Assembly: GCA_943332105.1 (NCBI GenBank)
Contig: CALQOD010000009.1
Location: 1 to 44,625 of the forward strand
Direction: 5' to 3'
DNA: 44,625 nt
Source of the DNA: Chitinophaga pinensis
Lineage (GTDB): Bacteria; Bacteroidota; Bacteroidia; AKYH767-A; OLB10
The notes beneath the pieces were generated by a model that was not told the DNA's origin, did not search any database, and was given only the letters and a program-made list of their open reading frames with translations. The first letter of the stretch is position 1. Each line of letters opens with the position of its first letter. Both the position numbers and the translations under genes were made by a program. Below, piece after piece: positions 27,318 through 35,253 of this stretch.

Positions 27318-27587
27318 ATCCTTTTTTTTGATAGAATTGGGCTATGTTTTCTATAAAGATCAATATTTTTTTTGATGCAACACGATATAACCAAGCTGAC
27401 ATTTTTTCAATTGGTTTAATGCGCACTGTTTGCATTAAATCAATATAAACATTCGGTAAAATATCTTCTGCATCCTCTTGACTACGAACCCGACGACGAA
27501 AAAATTCCGTAATCGCTGGCAGTATTCGAGAAGAATCTTCGTTGCCTCAATATTTGTTTCCAAGATGTTAATATCGTAAACAACCAT
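27318..27587 (-). pseudogene. decayed ECF sigma factor (region 2 remnant)
   Basis: On the minus strand from 27540 the frame reads EDSSRILPAITEFFRRRVR then SQEDAEDILPNVYIDLMQTV and KPIEKMSAWLYRVAS, a clear sigma-70 region 2 of the ECF type. At the 8-base A run (27366-27373) the frame shifts and continues as NIDLYRKHSPILSKK, the expected region 2 end (DLYRKH). Upstream, the ATG at 27587 (MVVYDINILE) is in a different frame from the EDSS segment, and a TGA precedes that segment. Region 4 is absent; the sequence runs into the terminator of the Spy-like gene. So at least two frame breaks plus loss of the C-terminus. It cannot give a working sigma factor unless the window contains sequencing errors. 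Confidence 0.75.
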
Positions 27588-27704
27588 AGCTAAATCATTA
27601 TATCTTGACGGCAAACGATTACATCTTAGCTTTATTTTACATATTACTGCCTAATCTAAACAACAGAAGTATTCAAATTGATGCGATGCTTTGTCGGTTT
27701 TTCT
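27588..27704. other. AT-rich intergenic remainder
   Basis: About 117 bases between the sigma-factor remnant and the E2 promoter. No gene or repeat is recognised. Together with the pseudogene this makes the 27318-27740 gap free of intact genes. Confidence 0.5.
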
Positions 27705-27712
27705 TATTTTTG
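27705..27712 (+). promoter_or_regulatory. -7 promoter element of the E2 gene
   Basis: TATTTTTG, a full TAnnTTTG match, lies 28 nt before the ATG at 27741 and downstream of the longer open frame's first codons, so it decides the start. Confidence 0.55.
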
Positions 27713-27740
27713 CATCTTCTTACAATTATCTGTTATCAAA

Positions 27741-29048
27741 ATGGCGACTGTTGAACTAAAAATGCCTAAGATGGGCGAAAGCGTGCATGAGGCAACTATC
27801 ATACGCTGGCTTAAAATCGAAGGTGATGCGATTCAAGCTGATGAATCTGTATTAGAAATCGCAACTGACAAGGTTGATTCTGAAGTGCCTTCAACAGCTG
27901 CTGGAGTTTTATTTAAGCGATTATTTAAAGAGGGAGAAGTAGTTCAGGTTGGAACTGCTATCGCCATTATAGAAACAGGCGGAAGTGGCGATTCAATGAC
28001 TTCAACTGTAACGAGCTCAGTGGCACCAGTACAAACAGCGCCTACCCCTGTTTCTGTACCTATTCCTACAACAACTAATGCTAATGAAGCAGCGAAACCT
28101 ATAACCATTAGCTCGTCTTCTAACAGATTTTATTCTCCGTTAGTAAAAAATATTGCTCAAACAGAAAGTATTTCTCAAATAGAATTAGATAAAATTCAGG
28201 GAACTGGCACTGATGGAAGAGTGACTAAAAAGGACATAATGGCCTATTTGGAATCCAGAAAGTCTGGCACTTCGGCTTCACATGCCACCTCAATACCCTC
28301 CCCTGCAACAACACAATCTACATCCTTTTCTTTTAGCGGTGATGTAGAGATTGTAGAAATGGATCGTATGCGTAAACTAATTGCCGATCATATGGTGATG
28401 AGTAAACAAACATCGCCTCATGTTACTTCTTATGTAGAGGCCGATGTTACAAACCTTGTGATTTGGAGAGATAAAATAAAAAAAACGTTTGAAAAGCGCG
28501 AAGGCGAAAAAATAACTTTTACCCCTGTATTTATTGAAGCTGTTGTTAAAGCAATAAAAGACTTTCCGCTAATTAATGTAAGTGTTGATGGCACTAAAAT
28601 AATTATCAAAAAGAATATTAACATTGGTATGGCAGCGGCCTTGCCATCAGGAAACCTTATCGTCCCTGTTATCAAAAATGCTGATCGTCTTAATTTAATC
28701 GGATTAACTAAGTCAGTAAACGATTTAGCTAATAGAGCCCGTGCTAATAAACTTTTACCTGACGAAATACAAGGCGGTACATTTACAATAACAAATGTGG
28801 GTTCATTTGGGAATATTATGGGTACACCAATTATCAATCAACCTCAAGTAGCTATTTTAGCTGTTGGTGCTATTCGTAAGAAACCAGCTGTAATAGAAAC
28901 ACCTATGGGGGACGCAATCGCTATCCGCCAAATGATGTTTCTATCTTTAAGCTATGATCACCGTGTAGTTGATGGGGCTTTAGGTGGGACCTTCTTACGA
29001 CGAATTGCTGACTATTTGGAGCAATTTGATGGGAGCCGAGAAATCTAA
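27741..29048 (+). CDS. dihydrolipoamide acyltransferase (E2) of a 2-oxoacid dehydrogenase complex
   Basis: The 435-residue protein has a lipoyl domain at about 1-80 with the lipoyl-lysine in EIATDKVDSEV (about Lys44). A Thr/Pro/Ala/Ser-rich linker follows. The E1/E3-binding domain is at about 130-170 (FYSPLVKNIAQ then GTGTDGRVTKKDIMAYL). The catalytic acyltransferase domain has the terminal active site SYDHRVVDGA (His about 405). It transfers the acyl group to CoA at the core of the complex. The ATG at 27741 begins MATVELKMPKMGESV; an ATG at 27678 would add 21 codons that contain the promoter and no known domain. The E1 partner is at 20047-22047 on the other strand. Confidence 0.95.
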   Translation: MATVELKMPKMGESVHEATIIRWLKIEGDAIQADESVLEIATDKVDSEVPSTAAGVLFKRLFKEGEVVQVGTAIAIIETGGSGDSMTSTVTSSVAPVQTAPTPVSVPIPTTTNANEAAKPITISSSSNRFYSPLVKNIAQTESISQIELDKIQGTGTDGRVTKKDIMAYLESRKSGTSASHATSIPSPATTQSTSFSFSGDVEIVEMDRMRKLIADHMVMSKQTSPHVTSYVEADVTNLVIWRDKIKKTFEKREGEKITFTPVFIEAVVKAIKDFPLINVSVDGTKIIIKKNINIGMAAALPSGNLIVPVIKNADRLNLIGLTKSVNDLANRARANKLLPDEIQGGTFTITNVGSFGNIMGTPIINQPQVAILAVGAIRKKPAVIETPMGDAIAIRQMMFLSLSYDHRVVDGALGGTFLRRIADYLEQFDGSREI

Positions 29049-29097
29049 AATATTTTGAAAAAAAAGACAGAATACTTGATTTGTAAAAATAAAAGCC

Positions 29098-29105
29098 TAA
29101 TTTTG
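29098..29105 (+). promoter_or_regulatory. promoter of tRNA-Glu
   Basis: TAATTTTG is a full TAnnTTTG element, with TTG at 29076-29078 spaced 19 nt upstream as the -33 element. It is followed by GCCCTCCC, the same eight bases that follow the rpsF -7 element. Confidence 0.6.
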
Positions 29106-29134
29106 CCCTCCCGTTAATGGGAAATTAAAACAAT

Positions 29135-29207
29135 GGTCCGTTCGTCTAGGGGTCTAGGACATCTCCCTTTCACGGAGGAAACACGGGTTCGATTCCCGTA
29201 CGGACTA
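29135..29207 (+). tRNA. tRNA-Glu (anticodon TTC)
   Basis: This is a 73-nt cloverleaf. The acceptor stem is GGTCCGT (29135-29141) with ACGGACT (29200-29206, one G-U pair) and discriminator A at 29207. The anticodon arm is TCTCC-CTTTCAC-GGAGG, giving anticodon TTC. The T arm is ACGGG-TTCGATT-CCCGT. CCA is not encoded. It has its own promoter and lies upstream of rpsT. Confidence 0.95.
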
Positions 29208-29269
29208 CAAAAAAAATTGGAATTTGTTGTGTAATATCTTAACTTGCACAACTTTAAAAAACAAAAGCA

Positions 29270-29521
29270 ATGGCAAATCATAAGTCAGCCGAAAAACGTA
29301 TCCGCGCAAACGACTCAAAACGTGTTCGTAATCGCTATCAAGCAAAAACTACTCGTAATCTCTTAAAAGAATTGCGCAGCAATAAAGATAAAGCAGAGGT
29401 ATCTAAGTTAGTTCCTGAAGTTTCTGCTATGCTTGACCGTTTAGCAAAGAAAAATGTAATCCATAAGAATAAGGCTGCTAATTTGAAGTCTGGTATTCAA
29501 ATGCACTTAAATAGTTTATAA
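29270..29521 (+). CDS. rpsT: 30S ribosomal protein S20
   Basis: The 83-residue basic helical protein of the small subunit binds 16S rRNA. The start MANHKSAEKRIRANDSKRVR and the C-terminal KKNVIHKNKAANLKSGI are family signatures. Usual length. It is 62 nt after tRNA-Glu; a partial -7-like sequence (TTAACTTG) occurs upstream, so it may have its own promoter or read through from the tRNA. A terminator follows. Confidence 0.97.
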   Translation: MANHKSAEKRIRANDSKRVRNRYQAKTTRNLLKELRSNKDKAEVSKLVPEVSAMLDRLAKKNVIHKNKAANLKSGIQMHLNSL

Positions 29522-29543
29522 TATTTAAATACTATACATTTAT

Positions 29544-29575
29544 AAGCCTTTCTGATAAAGAAAGGCTTTTCATTT
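29544..29575 (+). terminator. Rho-independent terminator after rpsT
   Basis: The arms AAGCCTTTC (29544-29552) and GAAAGGCTT (29560-29568) pair over 9 bp with a 7-nt loop, followed by TT and a broken T run. It lies 22 bases past the rpsT stop and closes the unit before radC. Confidence 0.85.
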
Positions 29576-29621
29576 TAATAGAACAGGGTTGATTTTTCTT
29601 TCGCCCACATAAATTTTAAAA

Positions 29622-30305
29622 ATGAAAAACACTGAATTCAATGAATGGTCTGAATTAGACCGTCCCAGAGAAAAACTTGTAAGATTAGGTCTCAGTTCGT
29701 TGTCAATAGCAGAACTTATTGCTATTTTAATCAGAACTGGTTCAAAAAACAAGAATGCAGTTGAACTTTCTAAGGAATTACTTGCTTCCTATGACAACAA
29801 TTTGGCGAGCTTAAGCCGTTTGAGCATTCAAGAACTTTCGAGGGTTAAAGGATTAGGCTCCGTTAAAGCAATTTCTATTATGGCGGCACTTGAATTAGGC
29901 AGAAGGCGAAGAGAATTTGAAATCTCAGGTAATAAAATAAAAAGTAGCGCTGATGTGGCTGCCCAAATGCAGCCGCTCCTGTCAGATTTAGCCCATGAAG
30001 AATTCTGGATTATACTACTTAATAGAGCAAATAAAATAATATCCAAAAAGAAAGTAAGTATGGGTGGTACTAGTGGAACAGTAGTGGATCCTAAAATAAT
30101 TTTCAAAGAAGCCATTCAAGTTGCTTGCTCAAATATTATTGCAGTTCACAATCACCCAAGTGGAACAAACGAACCAAGCCTAGCTGATAAAGAACTAACA
30201 AAAAAACTCAAAACTGGTGCTAACCATCTCGATATTCAATTAATCGACCATATCATAATAGCAGGCAATTCCTACTATAGTTTCGCAGATGAAGGAGAAT
30301 TATAA
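29622..30305 (+). CDS. radC: RadC family DNA-repair/JAB-domain protein
   Basis: The 227-residue protein has an N-terminal helix-hairpin-helix region (RVKGLGSVKAISIMAALELG, about 70-90) and a C-terminal JAB/MPN domain with metal-binding HNHPSG (about 175), then DIQLIDHIIIAG. The family was long linked to DNA repair, but its biochemical role is still unclear. Full length and all metal ligands are present. Alone between the rpsT terminator and the 30363 gene cluster. Confidence 0.93.
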   Translation: MKNTEFNEWSELDRPREKLVRLGLSSLSIAELIAILIRTGSKNKNAVELSKELLASYDNNLASLSRLSIQELSRVKGLGSVKAISIMAALELGRRRREFEISGNKIKSSADVAAQMQPLLSDLAHEEFWIILLNRANKIISKKKVSMGGTSGTVVDPKIIFKEAIQVACSNIIAVHNHPSGTNEPSLADKELTKKLKTGANHLDIQLIDHIIIAGNSYYSFADEGEL

Positions 30306-30362
30306 AACTATATTAGTTAGCAGTTAATGAAATCACTATTTTTAGGACTTCATTGACCAGTA

Positions 30363-31685
30363 GTGAAAGAAGCCCAACTATTAGTTTATTCACATAAAAC
30401 AACGCCTCGTTTGCAATACATATTTAAGTTATTGCTAAGCGATATTATTGGAGTTGAATTTAAGATCATTAATAATAAAACAGAGTTTCAAGACAGCAAG
30501 CTTCCTAAACTCACCTATTGTGAGCATGCGTTTGGAGATGAACTTTTTATTTTTGCAACACGTTTACTTTTTGAGAAAGGAATAGTAGATCAGGAAGTAA
30601 ATGTTTTTGATTGGAAAAATATGCCGGTGTTTTTTGGGACACATCCAAAATACGAAATTCCATTTGATCTTTTTTCTGCTTCATTTTATTTAGTAAGCAG
30701 ATATGAAGAATACCTGCCTCATATTAAAGATGAACATTTAAGATTTAGCCCTCAACAAAGCCTTGCGCACCAAAAAGGATTTTTAAATAAACCATTAATT
30801 AATATATGGTGTAAAGAATTAAAGCAACAGTTAAAAGCAAAATACCCAGCCTTGCTTTTTAAAGAGAAGCAGTATAAGTTTATATCTACTTTTGATATTG
30901 ATAGTGCATATGCCTATAAAGAAAAAGGAATCACCCGACAATTTGGTGCTTTTTCTAGTTCTTTATTAAAATTAGACTTCGATAAAATAATCGAGCGTTT
31001 AAAAGTTTTGACAGGACTCGAAAGAGATCCTTATGATACTTATGAATGGCAACTTGAATTAAAAGAAAAATATCATTTAAAGCAAATCTATTTTTTTCTG
31101 TTGGGAAACTATGGAGAGTTTGATAAAAATATTTCAATAGAAGGAAGCATTAAATTTCAATCATTGATTAAATCAATTGCAGATAATGCAGAAGTGGGAA
31201 TACACCCATCTTATGCAAGCAATGGCGATAAAAATCAAATTCAAAAGGAAATAAAACGATTATCTAAAGTAGTTAAACGGGAAATAACAAAAAGCAGACA
31301 ACACTTTTTAAAATTGACTTTCCCGGAAACTTTTCGCAATCTTATAGAGATGGATGTTCAAGAAGATTATTCGTTAGGATATGCATCAGAAACAGGATTC
31401 AGAGCCAGCATTTGCTCTCCATTTTATTTTTACGATTTAGACCTTGATACTACTACACAATTAAAATTAATACCTTTCATGTTAATGGATGGTACATTAA
31501 AAGATTACTTGGGTTTAACTCCAGAAGAAGCAATTAATCGTTCTAAACTTCTTATTGATGAAGTAAAAAACGTTAATGGTATTTTTGTTTCTCTTTGGCA
31601 CAATCACTCCATAAATGACAAAGGTGATTGGGCCGGATGGAAAAATGTATATGAAGAAATAGTGGCTTATGCTTACTGCAAATAA
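30363..31685 (+). CDS. NodB-like polysaccharide deacetylase family protein (DUF7033-type)
   Basis: The 440-residue protein starts at GTG 30363, the only suitable start (VKEAQLLVYSHKTTPRLQYI). The N-terminal about 130 residues are the Bacteroidota-specific domain that precedes such deacetylases. The NodB-like part has FISTFDIDSAYAYK (about 178-190, D-x-D in place of the metal DD), the His-containing VGIHPSYAS (about 278-286) and a C-terminal SLWHNHSIN. The last two resemble metal-binding histidines. Likely role: removal of acetyl groups from a cell-envelope sugar. It starts a co-directional run whose next gene begins after 15 nt. No signal peptide is visible, so it probably acts on a cytoplasmic or membrane-linked intermediate. 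Confidence 0.75.
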   Translation: MKEAQLLVYSHKTTPRLQYIFKLLLSDIIGVEFKIINNKTEFQDSKLPKLTYCEHAFGDELFIFATRLLFEKGIVDQEVNVFDWKNMPVFFGTHPKYEIPFDLFSASFYLVSRYEEYLPHIKDEHLRFSPQQSLAHQKGFLNKPLINIWCKELKQQLKAKYPALLFKEKQYKFISTFDIDSAYAYKEKGITRQFGAFSSSLLKLDFDKIIERLKVLTGLERDPYDTYEWQLELKEKYHLKQIYFFLLGNYGEFDKNISIEGSIKFQSLIKSIADNAEVGIHPSYASNGDKNQIQKEIKRLSKVVKREITKSRQHFLKLTFPETFRNLIEMDVQEDYSLGYASETGFRASICSPFYFYDLDLDTTTQLKLIPFMLMDGTLKDYLGLTPEEAINRSKLLIDEVKNVNGIFVSLWHNHSINDKGDWAGWKNVYEEIVAYAYCK

Positions 31686-31700
31686 AAAGAGTTGAACTAT

Positions 31701-32612
31701 ATGAAAGCTGCTTTCCTTCGAATAATACCTGAGTTTATACTTGTATTTTTAATGCGATTAAAGAAATATTTTCGCAATCGTACTTTAAATTCTCAAAAGA
31801 AGCTACATCATACTTTATCTAAACAAGATATTATTTATGAATTAAAGAAAGCCGGAATAAACAATGGAGACCATATTATTTTACATTGCGCACTAAGTAA
31901 AATAGGATATATTAACGGTGGCGCATTAACGCTAATCGATGCACTTATAGAAACTATTGGAGAAGAAGGTAATTTATTAATGCCTGCATTCCCTGCAACA
32001 GGAAGAAACAAAGACTACCTATCCAACAACCCGATTTTTGACATCAGAAATACACCATCACAAATGGGTATCGTTTCAGAAACATTTCGAAATATGGTGG
32101 GCGTGCAAAGAAGCTTACATCCTACTGATTCAATTTGCGCATTTGGCAAAGACGCTGAATATTTAACCAACACACACTTCAATAACATATCACCTTACAA
32201 CGAAAATTCACCCTTTAGAAAGCTTTGTACTATTAAAGGAAAAATACTTATGCTCGGAACTACCCTGAATGGTGCATGTACGAATTTACATACGCTGGAA
32301 GATGCAGTAGATTTCAAATTCCCTATTTACGACGAGAAAGTATTTACAGTTAAAATGATTGACTATAATGGAGAAGTAAAAACAATGGAAACAAAAGTCC
32401 ACAATCCTATTTGGTCTGCAAAGCGCAATTGCGATGCTTTAAACCCGATATTTGAAAAAGAAGGAGTGCTTATCAACTGCATTATAGGTCAAGCGAAATG
32501 CATGCTGCTTGATGCGGATAAAATGTTAAAGGTAATGGTTGAGTATTACAACAAGTACGGAGTAACAATGTATACACCTTATGGAGATAATAATTCACTT
32601 ATCAACTCATGA
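31701..32612 (+). CDS. AAC(3)-fold N-acetyltransferase family protein
   Basis: The 303-residue protein carries the motifs of the AAC(3)/YokD acetyl-CoA family: ILHCALSKIGYINGGALTLIDAL (about 55-77, shown here only as landmarks LHCALSKIG and GGALTLIDAL), RSLHPTDSICAFG (about 135-147) and SPFRKL. The residues about 1-40 are hydrophobic and basic (MKAAFLRIIPEFILVFLMRL), hinting at membrane contact. The ATG at 31701 is preferred to a TTG at 31692. In this context (two deacetylase-like genes, a FemAB-like transferase and an SDR) its substrate is more likely a sugar or lipid intermediate than an aminoglycoside. It overlaps the next gene by 4 nt. Confidence 0.78.
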   Translation: MKAAFLRIIPEFILVFLMRLKKYFRNRTLNSQKKLHHTLSKQDIIYELKKAGINNGDHIILHCALSKIGYINGGALTLIDALIETIGEEGNLLMPAFPATGRNKDYLSNNPIFDIRNTPSQMGIVSETFRNMVGVQRSLHPTDSICAFGKDAEYLTNTHFNNISPYNENSPFRKLCTIKGKILMLGTTLNGACTNLHTLEDAVDFKFPIYDEKVFTVKMIDYNGEVKTMETKVHNPIWSAKRNCDALNPIFEKEGVLINCIIGQAKCMLLDADKMLKVMVEYYNKYGVTMYTPYGDNNSLINS

Positions 32613-33592
32613 ATATTTATCTAACATTCGATTATGAATTATATTTCGGCGAAAGAACCGGAACAGCTAAAAATTGTATTTTACATCCTACGCAATTGCT
32701 AAAAGAAGTTGCGGATAAACACGGTGTTAAATTAGTTCAATTTGTTGATGTCGGATATATCATCAAACTTGAAGAATATAAAATAAAACACCCCGAGTTA
32801 GAAGAAGACTATCAATTAATCACTGATCAGATTAGACTACTGTATCAGGAAGGACACGACATTCAACTTCACATTCACCCTCATTGGGAAGATAGTTATT
32901 ATAGTGAAGGCAAGTGGCATATTGTTGCTAAACGATATAAGTTACCTGATTTCGATAATGAAAATATTGAAAGAATTGTTTCAACTTACAAGCAGAAATT
33001 AGAATCGCTAACTGAAAAAGAAACTGCATTTGCTTTTCGTGCAGGAGGATGGTGCATACAACCATTTGAAAAGTTTAGAGAAGTATTTATTAAAAATAAG
33101 ATTGCCATTGATTCAAGCGTATTTAAAAACGGGAAGTACAGCTCAGAACAATATAGTTATGATTTTTTATCAGCACCTGATGAAAGTAGCTGGACATTTA
33201 ATTATGATCCCTGCAAAATCGAAACTGGTCCTTTTACAGAAATACCAATTGGCTCAATCAAGAACAGTCCTTTATTCTATTGGAAATTATTTTTACTGGG
33301 AAGATTAAATCCATATATGCACAAGCCGTTTGGTGATGGTGTACCAATAACAGCACCTGGTCAAAGGAAAAAACTTTTAACACAGTACACACAAAATACT
33401 GTTTCATTAGACGGTTACAATGCTGCGCTGCTTGACAAGGCGCTTCGTGAACACCACAATAAAAAAGAATTAGTTATCATTGGTCATCCAAAATCCTTAA
33501 CGCGATTTGGATTAAATGCATTAGATCAATTTATTGCTAAAAACAAAAGCAAACATCAATTCACTACATTTCAAATTGAAAGAAGCAAATAA
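32609..33592 (+). CDS. polysaccharide deacetylase-like protein (WalW-like)
   Basis: The 327-residue protein has NodB-fold landmarks. The initial strand YLTFDYELYFGERTG carries D and E instead of the usual D-D, LHIHPHWED (about 90-98) offers the metal-binding histidines, FRAGGW (about 145-150) is an R-x-G-G/W-type motif and VIIGHPKSLTRFG (about 290) is the C-terminal His motif. Similar proteins are annotated polysaccharide deacetylase WalW. Whether it deacetylates is unproven because the first metal motif is altered. It overlaps the AAC(3)-fold gene by 4 nt (ATGA) and the next gene begins after 2 nt. Confidence 0.7.
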   Translation: MNIYLTFDYELYFGERTGTAKNCILHPTQLLKEVADKHGVKLVQFVDVGYIIKLEEYKIKHPELEEDYQLITDQIRLLYQEGHDIQLHIHPHWEDSYYSEGKWHIVAKRYKLPDFDNENIERIVSTYKQKLESLTEKETAFAFRAGGWCIQPFEKFREVFIKNKIAIDSSVFKNGKYSSEQYSYDFLSAPDESSWTFNYDPCKIETGPFTEIPIGSIKNSPLFYWKLFLLGRLNPYMHKPFGDGVPITAPGQRKKLLTQYTQNTVSLDGYNAALLDKALREHHNKKELVIIGHPKSLTRFGLNALDQFIAKNKSKHQFTTFQIERSK

Positions 33593-33594
33593 GT

Positions 33595-34500
33595 ATGATT
33601 CGTTTTTTAAGCAGAAGAGATATTGAGAATGATAAATGGAATGAATGCATAAAGAGTAGTCATTCATCTCAAATTTTTGGCTGCTCGTTTTATTTAGATA
33701 TTTGTTGTCCTGATTGGTCAGCTTTGGTACTTAACGATTACGAAGCTGTTTTCCCGATTATTATAAAAAACAAATATTTAATCAACCATATTACGCAACC
33801 ATATTTCGTACGACATTTTGGAGTTTACACAACCAACGCATCACCTGACTTAAAACCATGGATTCAGCAACTGACCAAACTAGCAAGTTATTTCAACTTT
33901 AATGTCTTCAATAGTTCAGATGATTTTTCAAATGAATTTGAATCGAAAGAAAAAATTTATCAGTCGTTAAATTTAGATTATAGCTACGAAACAATTAAAA
34001 AAAAATATAGTGAAAGTCATCTGAGAAAAATAAAAAAGATAACGCCACTTGAAACAGCGATTATTGAAATAAGTGACTACACTATTTATATCAAAGAATT
34101 CAGGAATACAGTATCAGAAAAAAAACTGAATTACAAAGAATCGCATTTGAACATATTACTTCAATTAATGAATGAACTTCCGAAACATTGCAAAGTGATT
34201 TCAAAAGGACTTTTATTAAATGGCGAATTAGTAGCAGGGGCTTACTTTGTACAATACAACAATCGCTTGTTATATTTAAAAGGATTTCGAAGGTTTAGTA
34301 CAGACAATGATGGAGGCATGTTCTTACTCTTTGATAGTATAGTAAAAGAAAACTGCGACCAATCATTAATCTTAGACTTTGGAGGATCTAACAATTTAAA
34401 TGTCCGTCAATTTTTCAAAGGATTTGGAGCGGAAGATTCTGTATATTTACATCTTAAAAAAAACGAAATGCCTAAGATTATTCGTTGGCTTAAGAAATAA
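33595..34500 (+). CDS. FemAB/GNAT-like acyltransferase
   Basis: The 301-residue protein resembles FemAB/GNAT-type transferases: N-terminal half with an initial W-N-x-C strand (DKWNECIKSSHSSQIFG) and the C-terminal GNAT core: LLLNGELVAGAYFVQYNNRLLY (about 203-224) and ILDFGGSNNLNVRQFFKGFG (about 261-280). Known relatives transfer aminoacyl or acyl groups to peptidoglycan or surface glycolipids. The acceptor here is unknown. It sits between a deacetylase-like gene and an SDR with 2-3 nt gaps, so it belongs to the same operon. Confidence 0.68.
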   Translation: MIRFLSRRDIENDKWNECIKSSHSSQIFGCSFYLDICCPDWSALVLNDYEAVFPIIIKNKYLINHITQPYFVRHFGVYTTNASPDLKPWIQQLTKLASYFNFNVFNSSDDFSNEFESKEKIYQSLNLDYSYETIKKKYSESHLRKIKKITPLETAIIEISDYTIYIKEFRNTVSEKKLNYKESHLNILLQLMNELPKHCKVISKGLLLNGELVAGAYFVQYNNRLLYLKGFRRFSTDNDGGMFLLFDSIVKENCDQSLILDFGGSNNLNVRQFFKGFGAEDSVYLHLKKNEMPKIIRWLKK

Positions 34501-34503
34501 ATT

Positions 34504-35241
34504 ATGTCGAATAAAGTTGCTGTAATCACTGGTGCAAGTGGTGGACTCGCTCAAGAAGTTATTCTTACAATGTTAAATTCAAAATTTAATGTTGTTGCAA
34601 TTAACAGAAATAATGAATTCAACTATTCTTTTTTTGAAAACGAAGCCAAACTTAACGGCGTAAATTTTTCTATTTACACTGCAGACTTATCAAATGAAGA
34701 AAGTATTGCATCTGCTGTCAATAATATTTTAATCGAGAATCAAAGAATAGACGCAATAATTCATTTAGCGGGGATTTCATACAGTGGTATGAGTTGGAAA
34801 CAATCAGTTGAAAACTGGAAAGAAATTTTAGATATAAATCTAACTGGGCCAATGTTGGTAAGTAAATATTTGATTCCACAGATGAAAAAACAACAGGATG
34901 GATGTATTATTTATTTTTCATCAATTGTAGCGCACAGACCAATTGCAGGAACATCAGCCTATGCTGCGAGCAAAGCTGCAATAGAAGGATTAACTAAAAC
35001 ACAAGCTATTGAACTTGGTGGATCTAATATTAGGGTAAATTGCATAGCACCCGGCTACATTGATGCAGGTATGATTAGAGAAGTAAATGACACTATTCGT
35101 CATGAACTAATACAATCAACTCCGTTAAAATCACTTGGCAATCCGAAAACTATTGCGGAAACAGTCCTATATTTGTGCAGCATTGGTGGGTCATTTACAA
35201 CTGGCCAGGTATTACATATTAACGGCGGATTATTTATTTAA
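34504..35241 (+). CDS. short-chain dehydrogenase/reductase (FabG-like)
   Basis: The 245-residue Rossmann enzyme has the cofactor motif TGASGGLA (about 9-16), catalytic Ser in YFSSIVAH (about 140), and Tyr/Lys in AYAASKAA (Tyr about 153), then the C-terminal GQVLHINGG typical of FabG-like SDRs. It reduces a keto or oxidises a hydroxyl group with NAD(P)H. In a glycan/lipid modification set it could act on a beta-ketoacyl or a sugar nucleotide. It begins 3 nt after the FemAB-like gene and ends 12 nt before upp. Confidence 0.9.
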   Translation: MSNKVAVITGASGGLAQEVILTMLNSKFNVVAINRNNEFNYSFFENEAKLNGVNFSIYTADLSNEESIASAVNNILIENQRIDAIIHLAGISYSGMSWKQSVENWKEILDINLTGPMLVSKYLIPQMKKQQDGCIIYFSSIVAHRPIAGTSAYAASKAAIEGLTKTQAIELGGSNIRVNCIAPGYIDAGMIREVNDTIRHELIQSTPLKSLGNPKTIAETVLYLCSIGGSFTTGQVLHINGGLFI

Positions 35242-35253
35242 AAAACGATCATC

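Noticed and set aside
27678-27740. 21-codon N-terminal extension of E2 from an upstream ATG
   Set aside because: The extension contains the TATTTTTG promoter element; the lipoyl domain starts at the ATG at 27741.
28430-28837. 135-codon minus-strand open frame
   Set aside because: Antisense shadow of the E2 catalytic domain.
31701-32612. antibiotic resistance gene call for the AAC(3)-fold protein
   Set aside because: Operon context and N-terminal segment favour an endogenous acceptor; family match alone does not show resistance.
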